From NCBI RefSeq assembly GCF_041379945.2, contig NZ_JBFTXJ020000025.1, positions 1 through 33,798 of the forward strand: a DNA stretch of 33,798 bases, in the 5' to 3' direction. The notes below the pieces were generated by a model. The model made no database searches. It was not told the origin of the DNA and was given only the letters and a program-made list of their open reading frames with translations. A program made the translations under genes and the position numbers. Positions 1 to 6,261 of the stretch are shown piece after piece. Source of the DNA: Aneurinibacillus sp. REN35. GTDB taxonomy: Bacteria > Bacillota > Bacilli > Aneurinibacillales > Aneurinibacillaceae. Within the stretch, counting starts at the first letter, position 1; every line of letters starts with the position of its first letter.

Positions 1-93
1 AAGGCGCCTCTTTTTCGTTTTTTATTTACTTTTTTTGGCTAATCAACACTCGTGTTCCAAACCAACAAATGTTGTACACACCTAAATGTTCCC

Positions 94-118
94 GTCAAAC
101 ATAAACGGTAAATAGCAC
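94..118 (+). repeat. 25-bp perfect direct repeat, copy 1
   Basis: The 25 bases starting GTCAAACATAAACGG and ending TAGCAC recur identically at 1003-1027. Weaker similarity extends leftwards: TAATCAA (40-46), TTCCAAA (55-61) and ACAAATGT (65-72) have counterparts at 966-972, 979-985 and 989-996 with different spacing. The core is therefore much better conserved than its flanks. It abuts the 5' arm of the terminator at 116-161. Confidence 0.85.
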
Positions 119-161
119 GAGTGGAAATTGGAGCAACTCTCCAATTTTCCTCGTGTTTTTT
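116..161 (+). terminator. Rho-independent terminator
   Basis: A long, nearly perfect hairpin has a CACGAG...GGAAATTGGAG left arm and a CTCCAATTTTCCTCGTG right arm, followed by six T residues. Its stem sequence closely resembles the terminator at 2213-2258, which also begins CACGA and ends TCGTG plus six T. Nothing upstream in the window is an obvious gene for it to end, so it probably terminates a transcript entering from the left. Confidence 0.75.
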
Positions 162-442
162 GTTTGAAAAAGTTAGAGAAAAAGCAAGGGGAAGGCAAGA
201 GAAAATTCGGAAAAAGTCCGAAAGTACAGGGTTTTAGAGAAAAAAGCAGGAAAACCCCCTCGCTAACCTCCTGATTCCTGTCATTTCATTTACCAACTAT
301 GTTTTCCTAAAAAATCTGATTTCTTACAATAAATAGGAGAAAGGCAGGGATGACAAGGGTTTGAGAGAAGGGCGAGGAAGGTGTACGGAAGGTTTATTTT
401 TGACGACTACACATAGCCCTTGGAAAAGGAGGTCAATTATCT

Positions 443-798
443 GTGAAAACAATCGCCATTATTGAAGATGATGGACATATCGGAAATATTCTGGCACAGA
501 GGCACTATTATTATTTCAGCAGTGGACACTAGATTTGGTGTTGCTTGATTTAATGCTTCCTGGACTATCTGGAGAGGAATTACTTCCCAAAATTAAAGGT
601 ATTCCCGTGCTTGTAGTCAGTGCCAAGGTTAGTATTGATGATAGAGTCAATCTTCTGCTAGGGGGCGCTGCCGACTATGTAACCAAGCCCTTTGACATGA
701 AAGAATTGTTGGCTCGTATTACCGTTCAGCTTCGCAGTGGAAGTAACAATTCCTCCATGCTGACCGTAGGCGATTTGGTTTTAAAAGTGGCAAAATGA
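443..798 (+). pseudogene. Decayed VanR-type response regulator (receiver domain only)
   Basis: A GTG start at 443 with a good AAAGGAGG site opens a typical OmpR-family receiver (MKTIAIIEDDGHIGNIL). This frame stops at a TAG after about 30 codons. The receiver resumes in another frame from about 493 (YSGTEALLL), through the phospho-acceptor region VLLDLMLPG and the KPF motif (TKPFDMKELLAR), to a stop at 796. Relative to the family, roughly 15 residues between IGNIL and YSGTEAL are missing, so an out-of-frame internal deletion broke the gene. The C-terminal winged-helix DNA-binding domain is absent. In intact relatives the regulator is paired with a sensor kinase, and none is present here. The protein should be non-functional. 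Confidence 0.85.
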
Positions 799-878
799 AA
801 ATTAAAACTGAACGATTAAGTATTATAGCCCTTACTCCCGAACGTTTGTTGCCTGTTTTGTTACTGCGTCTTAGATAA
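795..878 (+). pseudogene. N-terminal remnant of a RimJ/RimL-type acetyltransferase
   Basis: An ATG at 795, overlapping the stop of the response-regulator remnant, opens 27 codons beginning MKIKTERLSIIALTPE and ending at a TAA at 876-878. The opening resembles the first beta strand and helix of GNAT acetyltransferases of the RimJ/RimL type, which are normally about 170-190 residues. Nothing downstream continues the fold. It is best read as a truncated gene brought next to the receiver fragment by deletion. The identification rests on a short match. Confidence 0.5.
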
Positions 879-1235
879 TAAATACTCTCTTACTGTTTTA
901 ATCAATCTTTTTTCAAAACGAGAGGGTCCATTCTATATTTAAAATCAACGTCCACACCCTGCTTTTAATCAAACTTTATTCCAAAGTTACAAATGTGTTT
1001 CTGTCAAACATAAACGGTAAATAGCACAGGTCTTGGCTTGTTCATTGCGAAGAATATTATGGACAGCATAATACAGATAATTTTTGAAGACCGTTTGCCA
1101 AGTGGGGCGAACAAGCTCATTAAGAAAGGTTAACTTTGAGTGCATAATTTAAGAGAGAATTAATAATTATCCTACTTATTTTTTAAGAAGTTTCACCTAG
1201 ACTTTAAGCCAAGAAGAATAGGAGGAAACTGAGGA
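879..1235. other. Intergenic remnant region before the M15 peptidase
   Basis: No complete gene is seen. The second copy of the 25-bp repeat lies at 1003-1027. A short reading frame at about 1058-1132 (MDSIIQIIFEDRLPSG...) might be a gene scrap, but I cannot assign it. A good AGGAGG site at about 1220-1226 serves the downstream gene. Confidence 0.4.
1003..1027 (+). repeat. 25-bp perfect direct repeat, copy 2
   Basis: This is identical over 25 bases to 94-118 and in the same orientation, 909 bp apart. Partly conserved flanking words to the left (TAATCAA, TTCCAAA, ACAAATGT) show the two copies descend from a longer shared sequence. The interval between the copies contains the broken regulator and the acetyltransferase scrap. 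Confidence 0.85.
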
Positions 1236-1772
1236 ATGAAGAAGTGGTTTTTTTTATTTTTATTACTATTATTTTTGTGTTTAATTTTCATAAATGAATT
1301 AAATACTCTAGATTCTAAACTGCCGGATGGGCTTTACCATATCGTTTCTGAGCGAAGCGAACAGCTAATCCAACAGGCAAAGACAAAAGGAATAGAGGTT
1401 ATGATTACGGATGATTTTCGCAGTTTTGAAGAACAAGATCGTCTTTATGCAAAAGGAAGAAGTACGGAAGGTGAAATTATTACACACGCCCAAGGAGGCG
1501 AATCGTTCCATAATTATGGATTAGCCATTGATTTTGCTATACTAAATCAAAAACAACAACCTATATGGGATATGACTTACGATGGCAACGGAAACGGAAA
1601 GTCGGATTGGTTGGAAGTTGTTTACATTGCGAAAAAAATAGGATTTGAATGGGGAGGAAACTGGCAGGGATTCAAAGATTATCCCCATTTACAAATGGAT
1701 TTTGGACTGAGCATACATGATTTACAACGTGGAGAAAGGCCCCCTGAGCAATCTTTATATCCGGGAAAATAA
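1236..1772 (+). CDS. M15-family peptidase (VanY/CwlK type), membrane-anchored
   Basis: A 178-residue protein predicted to cut peptidoglycan stem peptides outside the membrane. Residues 5-20 form one hydrophobic segment with no obvious signal-peptidase site, so it is probably an N-terminal anchor. The M15 zinc signature is complete: S90-F-H92-N-Y-G-x-A-x-D99 and H151 in DYPHLQM, with the catalytic EWGG motif at 138-141. Whether it acts as a D,D-carboxypeptidase (VanY) or an L-Ala-D-Glu endopeptidase (CwlK) cannot be settled from sequence. The TDDFRSFEEQDRLYAKGR stretch is typical of both. The start has an AGGAGG site 9-10 bases upstream. It is the only apparently intact gene in a run of broken ones, and it sits downstream of a VanR-like remnant, the usual partner of such enzymes in van-like clusters. 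Confidence 0.85.
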   Translation: MKKWFFLFLLLLFLCLIFINELNTLDSKLPDGLYHIVSERSEQLIQQAKTKGIEVMITDDFRSFEEQDRLYAKGRSTEGEIITHAQGGESFHNYGLAIDFAILNQKQQPIWDMTYDGNGNGKSDWLEVVYIAKKIGFEWGGNWQGFKDYPHLQMDFGLSIHDLQRGERPPEQSLYPGK

Positions 1773-1800
1773 GAAGGTAGCGACTGCTGAATGTAAGGTA

Positions 1801-1824
1801 TTTACTAATACTTCTCTTAGTAAA
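1801..1824. repeat. Short inverted repeat downstream of the peptidase
   Basis: TTTACTAA and TTAGTAAA form an 8-bp perfect inverted repeat with an 8-base loop, just after the peptidase gene. It has no T-run, so a regulatory or remnant site is as likely as a weak terminator. Confidence 0.4.
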
Positions 1825-1937
1825 GATGAGCAAAGCTGAAGTTGTATATAAAGATTACATCTAATGAATAGTGAAAAGATAGAAGTGTGGCTTTAAAATA
1901 AGATTGCGTCGTTTATAAAAAAATTGAGAAGCTTTAC

Positions 1938-1970
1938 CCCTTTGGTTATTATTTAGCCAAAGGGATGTTT
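1938..1970 (+). terminator. Hairpin CCCTTTGG/CCAAAGGG followed by T-run
   Basis: An 8-bp perfect stem with an 11-base loop is followed by ATGTTTTTTATG. The T-run favours a terminator for the upstream transcript. However, the 3' arm (AAAGGG) is also the only ribosome-binding-like sequence for the ATG at 1974, so the hairpin could equally mask translation of the TnsA remnant. Confidence 0.45.
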
Positions 1971-1973
1971 TTT

Positions 1974-2207
1974 ATGTCGAAACGAAAAAGAATCACTCAA
2001 ATTGAGAAATGGATAAAAGAAGGTCGAGGCTATAGCATTTGTATAGATTATAAGCCGTGGTTAAAAATCGTACAAGATAATTATGAGGTACATTACATTA
2101 TCTTAAGAGCGAATAAAGAAGAAACAATGAAACGAGCAATTAATCGTACCAAATTGGACGAAGATGCCAACATTGAATTGGTAGAAAAAATGTGGGAGCA
2201 ATGGTAG
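1974..2207 (+). pseudogene. Chimeric remnant: TnsA N-terminus joined to a P-loop kinase tail
   Basis: The frame reads MSKRKRITQIEKWIKEGRG followed by DYKPWLKI, which matches the start of TnsA, the Tn7-type transposon endonuclease (typical pattern: basic start, IKEGRGxG, DYKPWLxIQDV). After about 35 residues it changes to NYEVHYIILRANKEETMKRA...NIELVEKMWEQW. That part resembles the C-terminal part of small P-loop kinase/AAA proteins of Bacillus, which then also stops early. TnsA is normally about 200-270 residues, so its catalytic and C-terminal domains are gone. The in-frame ATG at 1965 has no ribosome-binding site. The simplest reading is deletion between two adjacent genes of a former Tn7-like element and its cargo. 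Confidence 0.65.
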
Positions 2208-2212
2208 AATCG

Positions 2213-2258
2213 CACGAAGAGAATTGGACTTTTCCAGCCAATTTCCTTCGTGTTTTTT
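2213..2258 (+). terminator. Rho-independent terminator
   Basis: Arms CACGAAGAGAATTGG and CCAATTTCCTTCGTG with a short loop are followed by TTTTTT. It ends the chimeric TnsA/kinase frame and resembles the terminator at 116-161 in stem sequence. Confidence 0.8.
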
Positions 2259-2286
2259 CTTTTCACGAGATAAAATTCTTTATAAC

Positions 2287-2805
2287 TTAATAAGTACACC
2301 AAAAAACAGTATCAGCTACCGATTGGAAGTCGGATACTTTTATGAAATGTAGTAAAATGTCCGTTTCGTTCACTCCAACATATTCATCTGTATCAACATT
2401 ATAATATTGAACGAGCTCAACTTGATAAACGCCATTCTCGATCTCAATTTTATAAGTAGAGCAATTTTTGTCAGGTACTTTCTCATCTTCAAATTGTGCA
2501 GATATGGTAAGACAGTCATAATCAACCAAATATAATTGATTATCTGTTACTTTGATGTATCCTACCGCCTTTCGAAAATAGGGTGGATTCATTTCTTTGA
2601 CTCCTATTTTTACGTCAACATTCTAAGAATGCTCTATTTCTTCTTCCGTCATTTGGCATACTAAAATATGTCCCATTTTCATTTCGTTTCCAAAATGCTG
2701 CAGGAGAATATCTAACTCCCAATCTTCATCCACGAATGATTTGTATTGATCAGTATTAACTAGTCCAATAAAATTTGTATCACCGAAATTCATATAAAAT
2801 TTCAT
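2287..2805 (-). pseudogene. Uncharacterised gene interrupted by an in-frame amber codon
   Basis: The gene starts at ATG 2803-2805 with an AGGGGAG site and encodes MKFYMNFGDTNFIGLV... to ...MTEEEIEHS, then a TAG at 2623-2625. The same frame continues without further stops for ten codons (NVDVKIGVKE), then MNPPYFRKAVGYIKV... to a stop at 2287. The full product would be about 172 residues. TAG is one base from TGG, and Trp would fit the hydrophobic context (EHS-W-NVDVKI), so a nonsense mutation in one gene is the likely history. A re-start is possible, because the ATG at 2592 has a TAGGAG site seven bases upstream. I do not recognise the family. Its length and acidic, soluble character are seen in immunity-type and other small cytosolic proteins, but no function is claimed. 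Confidence 0.7.
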
Positions 2806-2826
2806 CTGTATTCTCCCCTTGCCTTT

Positions 2827-3228
2827 TCATGAGAAATCCAGTCTTTCGTCAATTTGTTTTTTGAATAGTTTTCGAACATGCTCATCACAGCCCTTATACG
2901 GCATGATAAAGGGGTTGGATGTAAGCTGCTGCATTGTTACCTTTTGCTGCCCGCTTAGTGTATGCGTACATGGAAGCAGCAGTTTTAAACGGTCGTCTTT
3001 AAGCGGATAAAAGTCTACTGTCATTTTATCTTGTTTTAGGATAAAGCCTACATCAACCGTTCTTGTTTGAATCCAGTGGACAATTCCCTCGTACGGCCCT
3101 TCCAGCAATGTTACTTCAATATGAGGAAATTGTTGATTAAATCGGCGCAGAATGTGGGGTAGCCATTTGATTGTAACACTCCCAAATGTGCCAGTGCTGA
3201 TCTTTCCTTTTTGCAGCCCGAGAATTCC
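2827..3228 (-). pseudogene. Fragment of a LysR-family regulator (effector-binding domain)
   Basis: The minus strand encodes, from about 3228, GILGLQKGKISTGTFGSV, then WLPHILRRFNQQFPHIE, LLEGPYEGIVHWI, VDVGFI and LLLPCTHTLSG, ending at a TGA at 2827-2829. This is the first subdomain and part of the second of a LysR substrate-binding domain. The winged-helix N-terminus (about 90 residues) and the last third of the domain are missing, so only about 130 of about 295 residues remain. Upstream the frame runs into unrelated sequence. The intact ancestor may have regulated the adjacent dehydrogenase, but that is a guess from position. Confidence 0.8.
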
Positions 3229-3331
3229 TTCTGCAGAATTCCAAAAAAGAAGAATTGTTTTTTAACTAGTCAGATAGCAGAGAGGTGTATAAAATGGAAA
3301 CTCACCATTAACAGAGAAAAGAGGAAAGAAA

Positions 3332-4024
3332 TTGAAAAATAAGCTTGTAGTCATAGCAGGAGTGACGCAAGGTTTAGGGCGCGCTATGATTCATCGTTTT
3401 GATGAGTTGGGTTGGGTCGTTATGGGCTGTGGCCGAAATGAAAATGAAATAAAAGTAATCAGAAACCAGTTTCATCACAAACATGATTTCCAATCCATCG
3501 ATATTTCAAATGAAAAGGCGGTTGCTAGCTGGGCAGCTGGTACGATCTCAAAATATGGGGCACCCGATATGCTGGTTAACAATGCATCCATCGTTAATAA
3601 AAAGGCGGCCCTTTGGAATGTTCCCGCAGAGGAATTTGCAGAAGTAATGAATAGTAACGTGAGCGGGACGGTGCATGTGATACGGTCTTTTGTTCCGGCA
3701 ATGATTAAGAAGGAAAAAGGGATAATTATTAACATCAGTTCGAGTTGGGGCAGATATGGAGAAGCCGAACTGGCTCCCTATTGTGCTTCAAAGTTTGCGA
3801 TTGAGGGGTTAACACAATCCATGGCATTGGAGTTACCTAAAGGAATGGCGGCAGTTGCATTGGACCCTGGCGGCGGTATTAACACGCCCATGCTGCATTC
3901 AAGTGCACCACAATTTGTTGACCAATCACCTACGGCTGAAAGCTGGTCGCACGTCGCGGTTCCTTTTATGTTAAGCCTTACTAAAAAAGATAATGGAAAG
4001 TCACTTACTTGTCCAAAGCCGTGA
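3332..4024 (+). CDS. Short-chain dehydrogenase/reductase (SDR)
   Basis: A 230-residue classical SDR, a cytosolic NAD(P)-dependent oxidoreductase of unknown substrate. The Rossmann glycine motif is GVTQGLG (Val where most have Thr). NNAS replaces NNAG, and the catalytic set is present: Ser in NISSSWG and YCASK. The C-terminal third is atypical (FMLSLTKKDNGKSLTCPKP) and shorter than the usual 245-250 residues, so substrate choice cannot be read. The start is TTG at 3332 behind an AGAGGAAAG site. It is convergent with the next SDR and shares the hairpin at 4030-4063 as boundary. Base composition resembles the genes to the right more than the AT-rich remnants to the left. Confidence 0.85.
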   Translation: MKNKLVVIAGVTQGLGRAMIHRFDELGWVVMGCGRNENEIKVIRNQFHHKHDFQSIDISNEKAVASWAAGTISKYGAPDMLVNNASIVNKKAALWNVPAEEFAEVMNSNVSGTVHVIRSFVPAMIKKEKGIIINISSSWGRYGEAELAPYCASKFAIEGLTQSMALELPKGMAAVALDPGGGINTPMLHSSAPQFVDQSPTAESWSHVAVPFMLSLTKKDNGKSLTCPKP

Positions 4025-4063
4025 TAAAAAGCAGCACAAACGATTGTTCTGGTTTGTGCTGCT
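4025..4063 (-). terminator. Rho-independent terminator between convergent SDR genes
   Basis: AGCAGCACAAAC and GTTTGTGCTGCT form a 12-bp perfect stem (4030-4041 with 4052-4063). On the minus strand the stem is followed by TTTTTATC, so it is a canonical terminator for the leftward SDR gene. On the plus strand there is no T-run. Confidence 0.85.
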
Positions 4064-4081
4064 ACTGGCAGTATGTTTATA

Positions 4082-4816
4082 TTACATTGCGGTTAAGCCG
4101 CCATCGACGATGAATTCAGATCCGGTTGAATAGCTTGACTCATCGGATGCTAAGTAAAGCACTAGATTCGAAACTTCTTCTGGCTGTGCCACGCGCTTCA
4201 GCGGAATGTGTTTAGAGAATTCATCTACCGCTGCTTTCGTATCTTCTTGCACGACCATTGGTGTGGCAATTACGCCTGGATGTACGGAGTTTACGCGAAT
4301 GCCGTAAGCGGAGCATTCCATTACGGCTGCTTTTGTTATACCGCGTACAGCAAATTTTGTATCTGTATAACCTACTGCACCGCCGACAATTCCGTTCATG
4401 GATGAAATGTTAACAATTGAACCGCCACCTGCTTTTTGCATGGATGGAATAACTGCTTTCATGCCTAAAAATACGGAAACCTGGTTAATGTCCACGATGC
4501 GGCGGTATTCCTCTTCCGTTGTTTCTAAAATAGATTTTGCCATCGTAATACCGGCGTTGTTTACCAATACGTTCACATTACCAAATGCTTTTTCTGCTGC
4601 TTCTACGACAGCTGCCCAATCGTCAGAGTTTGTGACGTTTTGCTTTACGAATAAAGCGTTTTCGCCAAGTTCTGCGGCAAAAGCTTTTCCTTTTTCTTCA
4701 TTTAAGTCCGTTAAAACGACTTTTGCACCTTCTTCAATGAATTTACGGGCATGTGCTGCGCCCATACCCTGAGCAGCACCTGTAATAATAGCAATTTTCC
4801 CTTCTAAACGTGCCAT
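4082..4816 (-). CDS. SDR, FabG / glucose-1-dehydrogenase-like
   Basis: A 244-residue classical SDR with every family hallmark: TGAAQGMG cofactor loop, NNAG, catalytic Ser in NISSMNG, YTDTK, and the closing GSEFIVDGG signature. Asp in the VVLTDLNEEKG stretch after beta-2 suggests NAD(H) preference. The start is the ATG at 4814-4816 (MARLEGK), with TAGGAGG a few bases upstream. A longer in-frame extension to 4915 has no ribosome-binding site and is rejected. A TATAAT on the minus strand at 4857-4862 is a plausible -10. Homologues are annotated variously as 3-oxoacyl-ACP reductase, glucose dehydrogenase or 3-alpha/20-beta-hydroxysteroid dehydrogenase, so the substrate is open. Confidence 0.92.
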   Translation of the reverse strand: MARLEGKIAIITGAAQGMGAAHARKFIEEGAKVVLTDLNEEKGKAFAAELGENALFVKQNVTNSDDWAAVVEAAEKAFGNVNVLVNNAGITMAKSILETTEEEYRRIVDINQVSVFLGMKAVIPSMQKAGGGSIVNISSMNGIVGGAVGYTDTKFAVRGITKAAVMECSAYGIRVNSVHPGVIATPMVVQEDTKAAVDEFSKHIPLKRVAQPEEVSNLVLYLASDESSYSTGSEFIVDGGLTAM

Positions 4817-4916
4817 GTTGTGATTCCTCCTATTAACCTTATAGGTAGTGTGAAAAATTATAGTACACTTGTAAATTAACAATACATGAGGTTTTTGTCC
4901 ATCAAAAAGCATCATG

Positions 4917-5259
4917 TCATAATAAGTTCAACAATACGCGTATTTTGGTATTGAAATTTGCTTCATAAAATGTCAAATCCTACGTGCTCTTGCAGCTCGT
5001 ATCGCAGAAAAACCTTCAAGAACCAATCGGGACTGCGGTTTCCCCTTGCCTGCGCACTGCTTATTCGTGATTTTTATAATGCAATCGTCTCCTTATTATG
5101 GTAATGATAAGAATTAGTATTACCAAATGATGGTCTGCTAAATACCTGAATGATGGATATATGGAGATAGGATGGTAAGAAATGAATGATTTACCATGAG
5201 GATCTATCTGTATCTTTTTGTTCTTTTACTTCCAATATTTATTTTTTTGGGGGGATTCG
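4917..5259. other. Intergenic region with Fur-like dyad, no gene
   Basis: No gene is visible. It contains the word GCTCGTATCG at 4995-5004, also found ahead of both resistance genes further on (6216 and 7514), and a Fur/PerR-type dyad at 5100-5124. The stretch nearest the acetyltransferase is AT-rich and presumably holds its promoter, but no clean -35/-10 pair stands out. Confidence 0.5.
5100..5124. promoter_or_regulatory. Fur-box-like dyad
   Basis: An interrupted palindrome centred on 5112: GGTAATGATAAG, then A, then ATTAGTATTACC. The inner 15 bases (5105-5119) match the Bacillus Fur 7-1-7 consensus TGATAATNATTATCA at 11 of 14 positions, and the outer GGTAAT/ATTACC arms match perfectly. It lies about 140 bases upstream of the GNAT gene. 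A Fur-family metalloregulator (Fur, PerR or Zur) is the natural candidate. Binding is not shown. Confidence 0.4.
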
Positions 5260-5805
5260 ATGAGCGAATTTTTGACGAACAAAAATCGGTCTGTTGTTAT
5301 TCGTAAGGCTCAAGAAGAGGATGCGGAAGGCATAATCCGTTATTTAAATGTAGTTGCGGGCGAGTCAGACTTTTTGACTTTCGGGGCTGGCGAGTTTACG
5401 GTTTCCATAGAGGAGGAGCGCAGGTTTATTTCATCCACCTCCTCTCAGTCCAATTCGCTGATCCTTGTTGCGGTTTCAGAGGACGACCGTATTGTTGGCA
5501 TGCTGACCTTCTTCGGGGGAGCGCGAAAGAGAACGGAGCACGTCGGAGAAGCCGGAGCCAGCGTTCTCAAAGAGTACTGGGGAGAGGGCATTGGCACAGC
5601 CCTGATGAATGTCTTTATGGATTGGGCAAGGAATACAGGAGTTGTGCAAAAGATCAATGGACGAACGCGCACAGACAACAAAACGTCGATACGGCTTTGT
5701 GAAAAATTCGGTTTTGTACAGGAAGGACTTTCAAAGAGAGAGTTCCAAATAAATGGTCAGTTCTATGACTTTATATTGTTTGGGTTAGAGATAAACGGAA
5801 TGTAA
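5260..5805 (+). CDS. GNAT-family N-acetyltransferase
   Basis: A 181-residue acetyltransferase using acetyl-CoA on an unknown amine. The fold is complete: an N-terminal VVIRKAQEEDAEGI, a central VAVSEDDRIVGMLTFFG strand pair, and GEAGASVLKEYWGEGIGTALMNVFMDWA, where the WGEGIGTAL loop is the pyrophosphate-binding Q/RxxGxG/A motif. A C-terminal TRTDNKTSIRLCEKFGFVQEG motif closes it. This pattern is closest to RimI/RimJ-like and PhnO-like small acetyltransferases. The start is ATG 5260 (MSEFLTNKN), set by the GGGGGGA site at 5249-5255. An upstream in-frame ATG at 5218 lacks a site. It may be under the Fur-like dyad at 5100. Confidence 0.88.
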   Translation: MSEFLTNKNRSVVIRKAQEEDAEGIIRYLNVVAGESDFLTFGAGEFTVSIEEERRFISSTSSQSNSLILVAVSEDDRIVGMLTFFGGARKRTEHVGEAGASVLKEYWGEGIGTALMNVFMDWARNTGVVQKINGRTRTDNKTSIRLCEKFGFVQEGLSKREFQINGQFYDFILFGLEINGM

Positions 5806-5825
5806 ATAGGAATCATTTGTCATTG

Positions 5826-5853
5826 TTGACTTTTTTTTAAAAAACTTTATAAT
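5826..5853 (+). promoter_or_regulatory. Sigma-A promoter of the resistance operon
   Basis: TTGACT at 5826-5831 and a perfect TATAAT at 5848-5853 with a 16-base spacer. Transcription would start near 5860, leaving about 400 bases of leader before the exporter gene, enough for the leader peptide and the attenuator hairpins. Confidence 0.8.
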
Positions 5854-5893
5854 AAGCATTGTAATTTTAAACTTTAAGGAGGATTATTAAAAA

Positions 5894-5938
5894 ATGACAC
5901 ATTCGATAACATTACGTTTCCCAACTTTGAACCAGTAA
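5894..5938 (+). CDS. ErmDL-like macrolide-sensing leader peptide
   Basis: A 14-codon ORF, MTHSITLRFPTLNQ, with an AAGGAGG site at 5876-5882 and a consensus promoter just upstream. Known leader peptides of ermD/ermK read MTHSMRLRFPTLNQ. Twelve of 14 residues are the same, and streptococcal mef operons use a related MTASMRL-type peptide. In ErmDL a macrolide-bound ribosome arrests after Leu7 because of the R-L-R (+X+) motif. Here Met5-Arg6 is Ile5-Thr6, so the first basic residue is lost while L7-R8 remain. The last codons (CTTTGAACC) can pair with GGTCAAAG at 5947-5954, so ribosome position could set downstream folding. The role as a drug sensor is inferred from homology and position. Confidence 0.85.
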   Translation: MTHSITLRFPTLNQ

Positions 5939-6006
5939 TTAAATATGGTCAAAGGCTCTGTATCTGTATGCAGAGTAAACGGGATAAGTCTGTCCTTTTT
6001 TAATAA

Positions 6007-6072
6007 TCTTCATTTTAAATACAAATATGTATGATGAAGAAAGGCGGATCGTTTTGCCTTTCTTTATTTTTT
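6007..6072 (+). terminator. Attenuator 1: antiterminator/terminator pair
   Basis: The terminator stem is AGAAAGGC (6038-6045) with GCCTTTCT (6056-6063), followed by TTATTTTTT. A competing hairpin pairs TCTTCAT (6007-6013) with ATGAAGA (6034-6040), supported by an inner ATACA/TGTAT. It shares AGA 6038-6040 with the terminator, so the two exclude each other. The segment AAAGGC at 5951-5956 duplicates the terminator's 5' arm and could also capture its 3' arm. This is the arrangement expected of transcription attenuation, as described for ermK. Confidence 0.75.
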
Positions 6073-6149
6073 GTATAATCCCCTTTTTGCTTTTGTAGAA
6101 GAGGTTATTTGGGGACAGCAATTCTAGCGTAATCTTTCCCTTTACTCTG

Positions 6150-6180
6150 AATCACAGACATATTGTCTGTGATTTTTTAT
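6150..6180 (+). terminator. Attenuator 2: second terminator before the exporter gene
   Basis: AATCACAGACA (6150-6160) pairs perfectly with TGTCTGTGATT (6164-6174) over 11 bp with a three-base loop, followed by a T-run. It lies in the leader 90 bases before the exporter start, so it must be read through for expression. It doubles the first attenuator. Confidence 0.85.
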
Positions 6181-6215
6181 TTTCTTTTTAAAATGATTGG
6201 GGACATTTTGGATCA

Positions 6216-6261
6216 GCTCGTATCGGTGAAGAATCGATACGCAACTACGTTAGGAGGTATC
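6216..6261 (+). promoter_or_regulatory. Hairpin near the exporter ribosome-binding site
   Basis: CGTATCG (6219-6225) pairs with CGATACG (6235-6241), and the same GATAC can alternatively pair with GTATC (6257-6261), which overlaps the AGGAGGT site at 6252-6258. The element begins GCTCGTATCG and has a sister copy ahead of the ABC-F gene (7514-7542). It may adjust translation of the exporter. Confidence 0.5.

Larger units (their letters stand above)
1..442. other. Non-coding stretch before the broken response regulator
   Basis: No convincing gene is seen here. The first bases (AAGGCGCCT followed by T-runs) look like the tail of a terminator whose upstream part lies outside the window. The stretch also holds one copy of the 25-bp direct repeat and a strong terminator hairpin. 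From about 162 to 420 the top strand is purine-rich with G/A runs and no ORF of note. An AAAGGAGG ribosome-binding site at about 425-432 precedes the GTG start of the decayed response regulator. Confidence 0.5.

Noticed and set aside
2819-3010. Plus-strand frame over the LysR fragment
   Set aside because: It is antisense to the recognisable LysR effector domain and has no ribosome-binding site.
4398-4772. 124-codon plus-strand frame inside the leftward SDR
   Set aside because: It lies wholly antisense to a gene with all SDR motifs and shows only low-complexity Ser/Thr/Ala content.
5939-6121. Minus-strand 60-codon frame in the exporter leader
   Set aside because: It coincides with the attenuator hairpins, has no homology signal and no ribosome-binding site.
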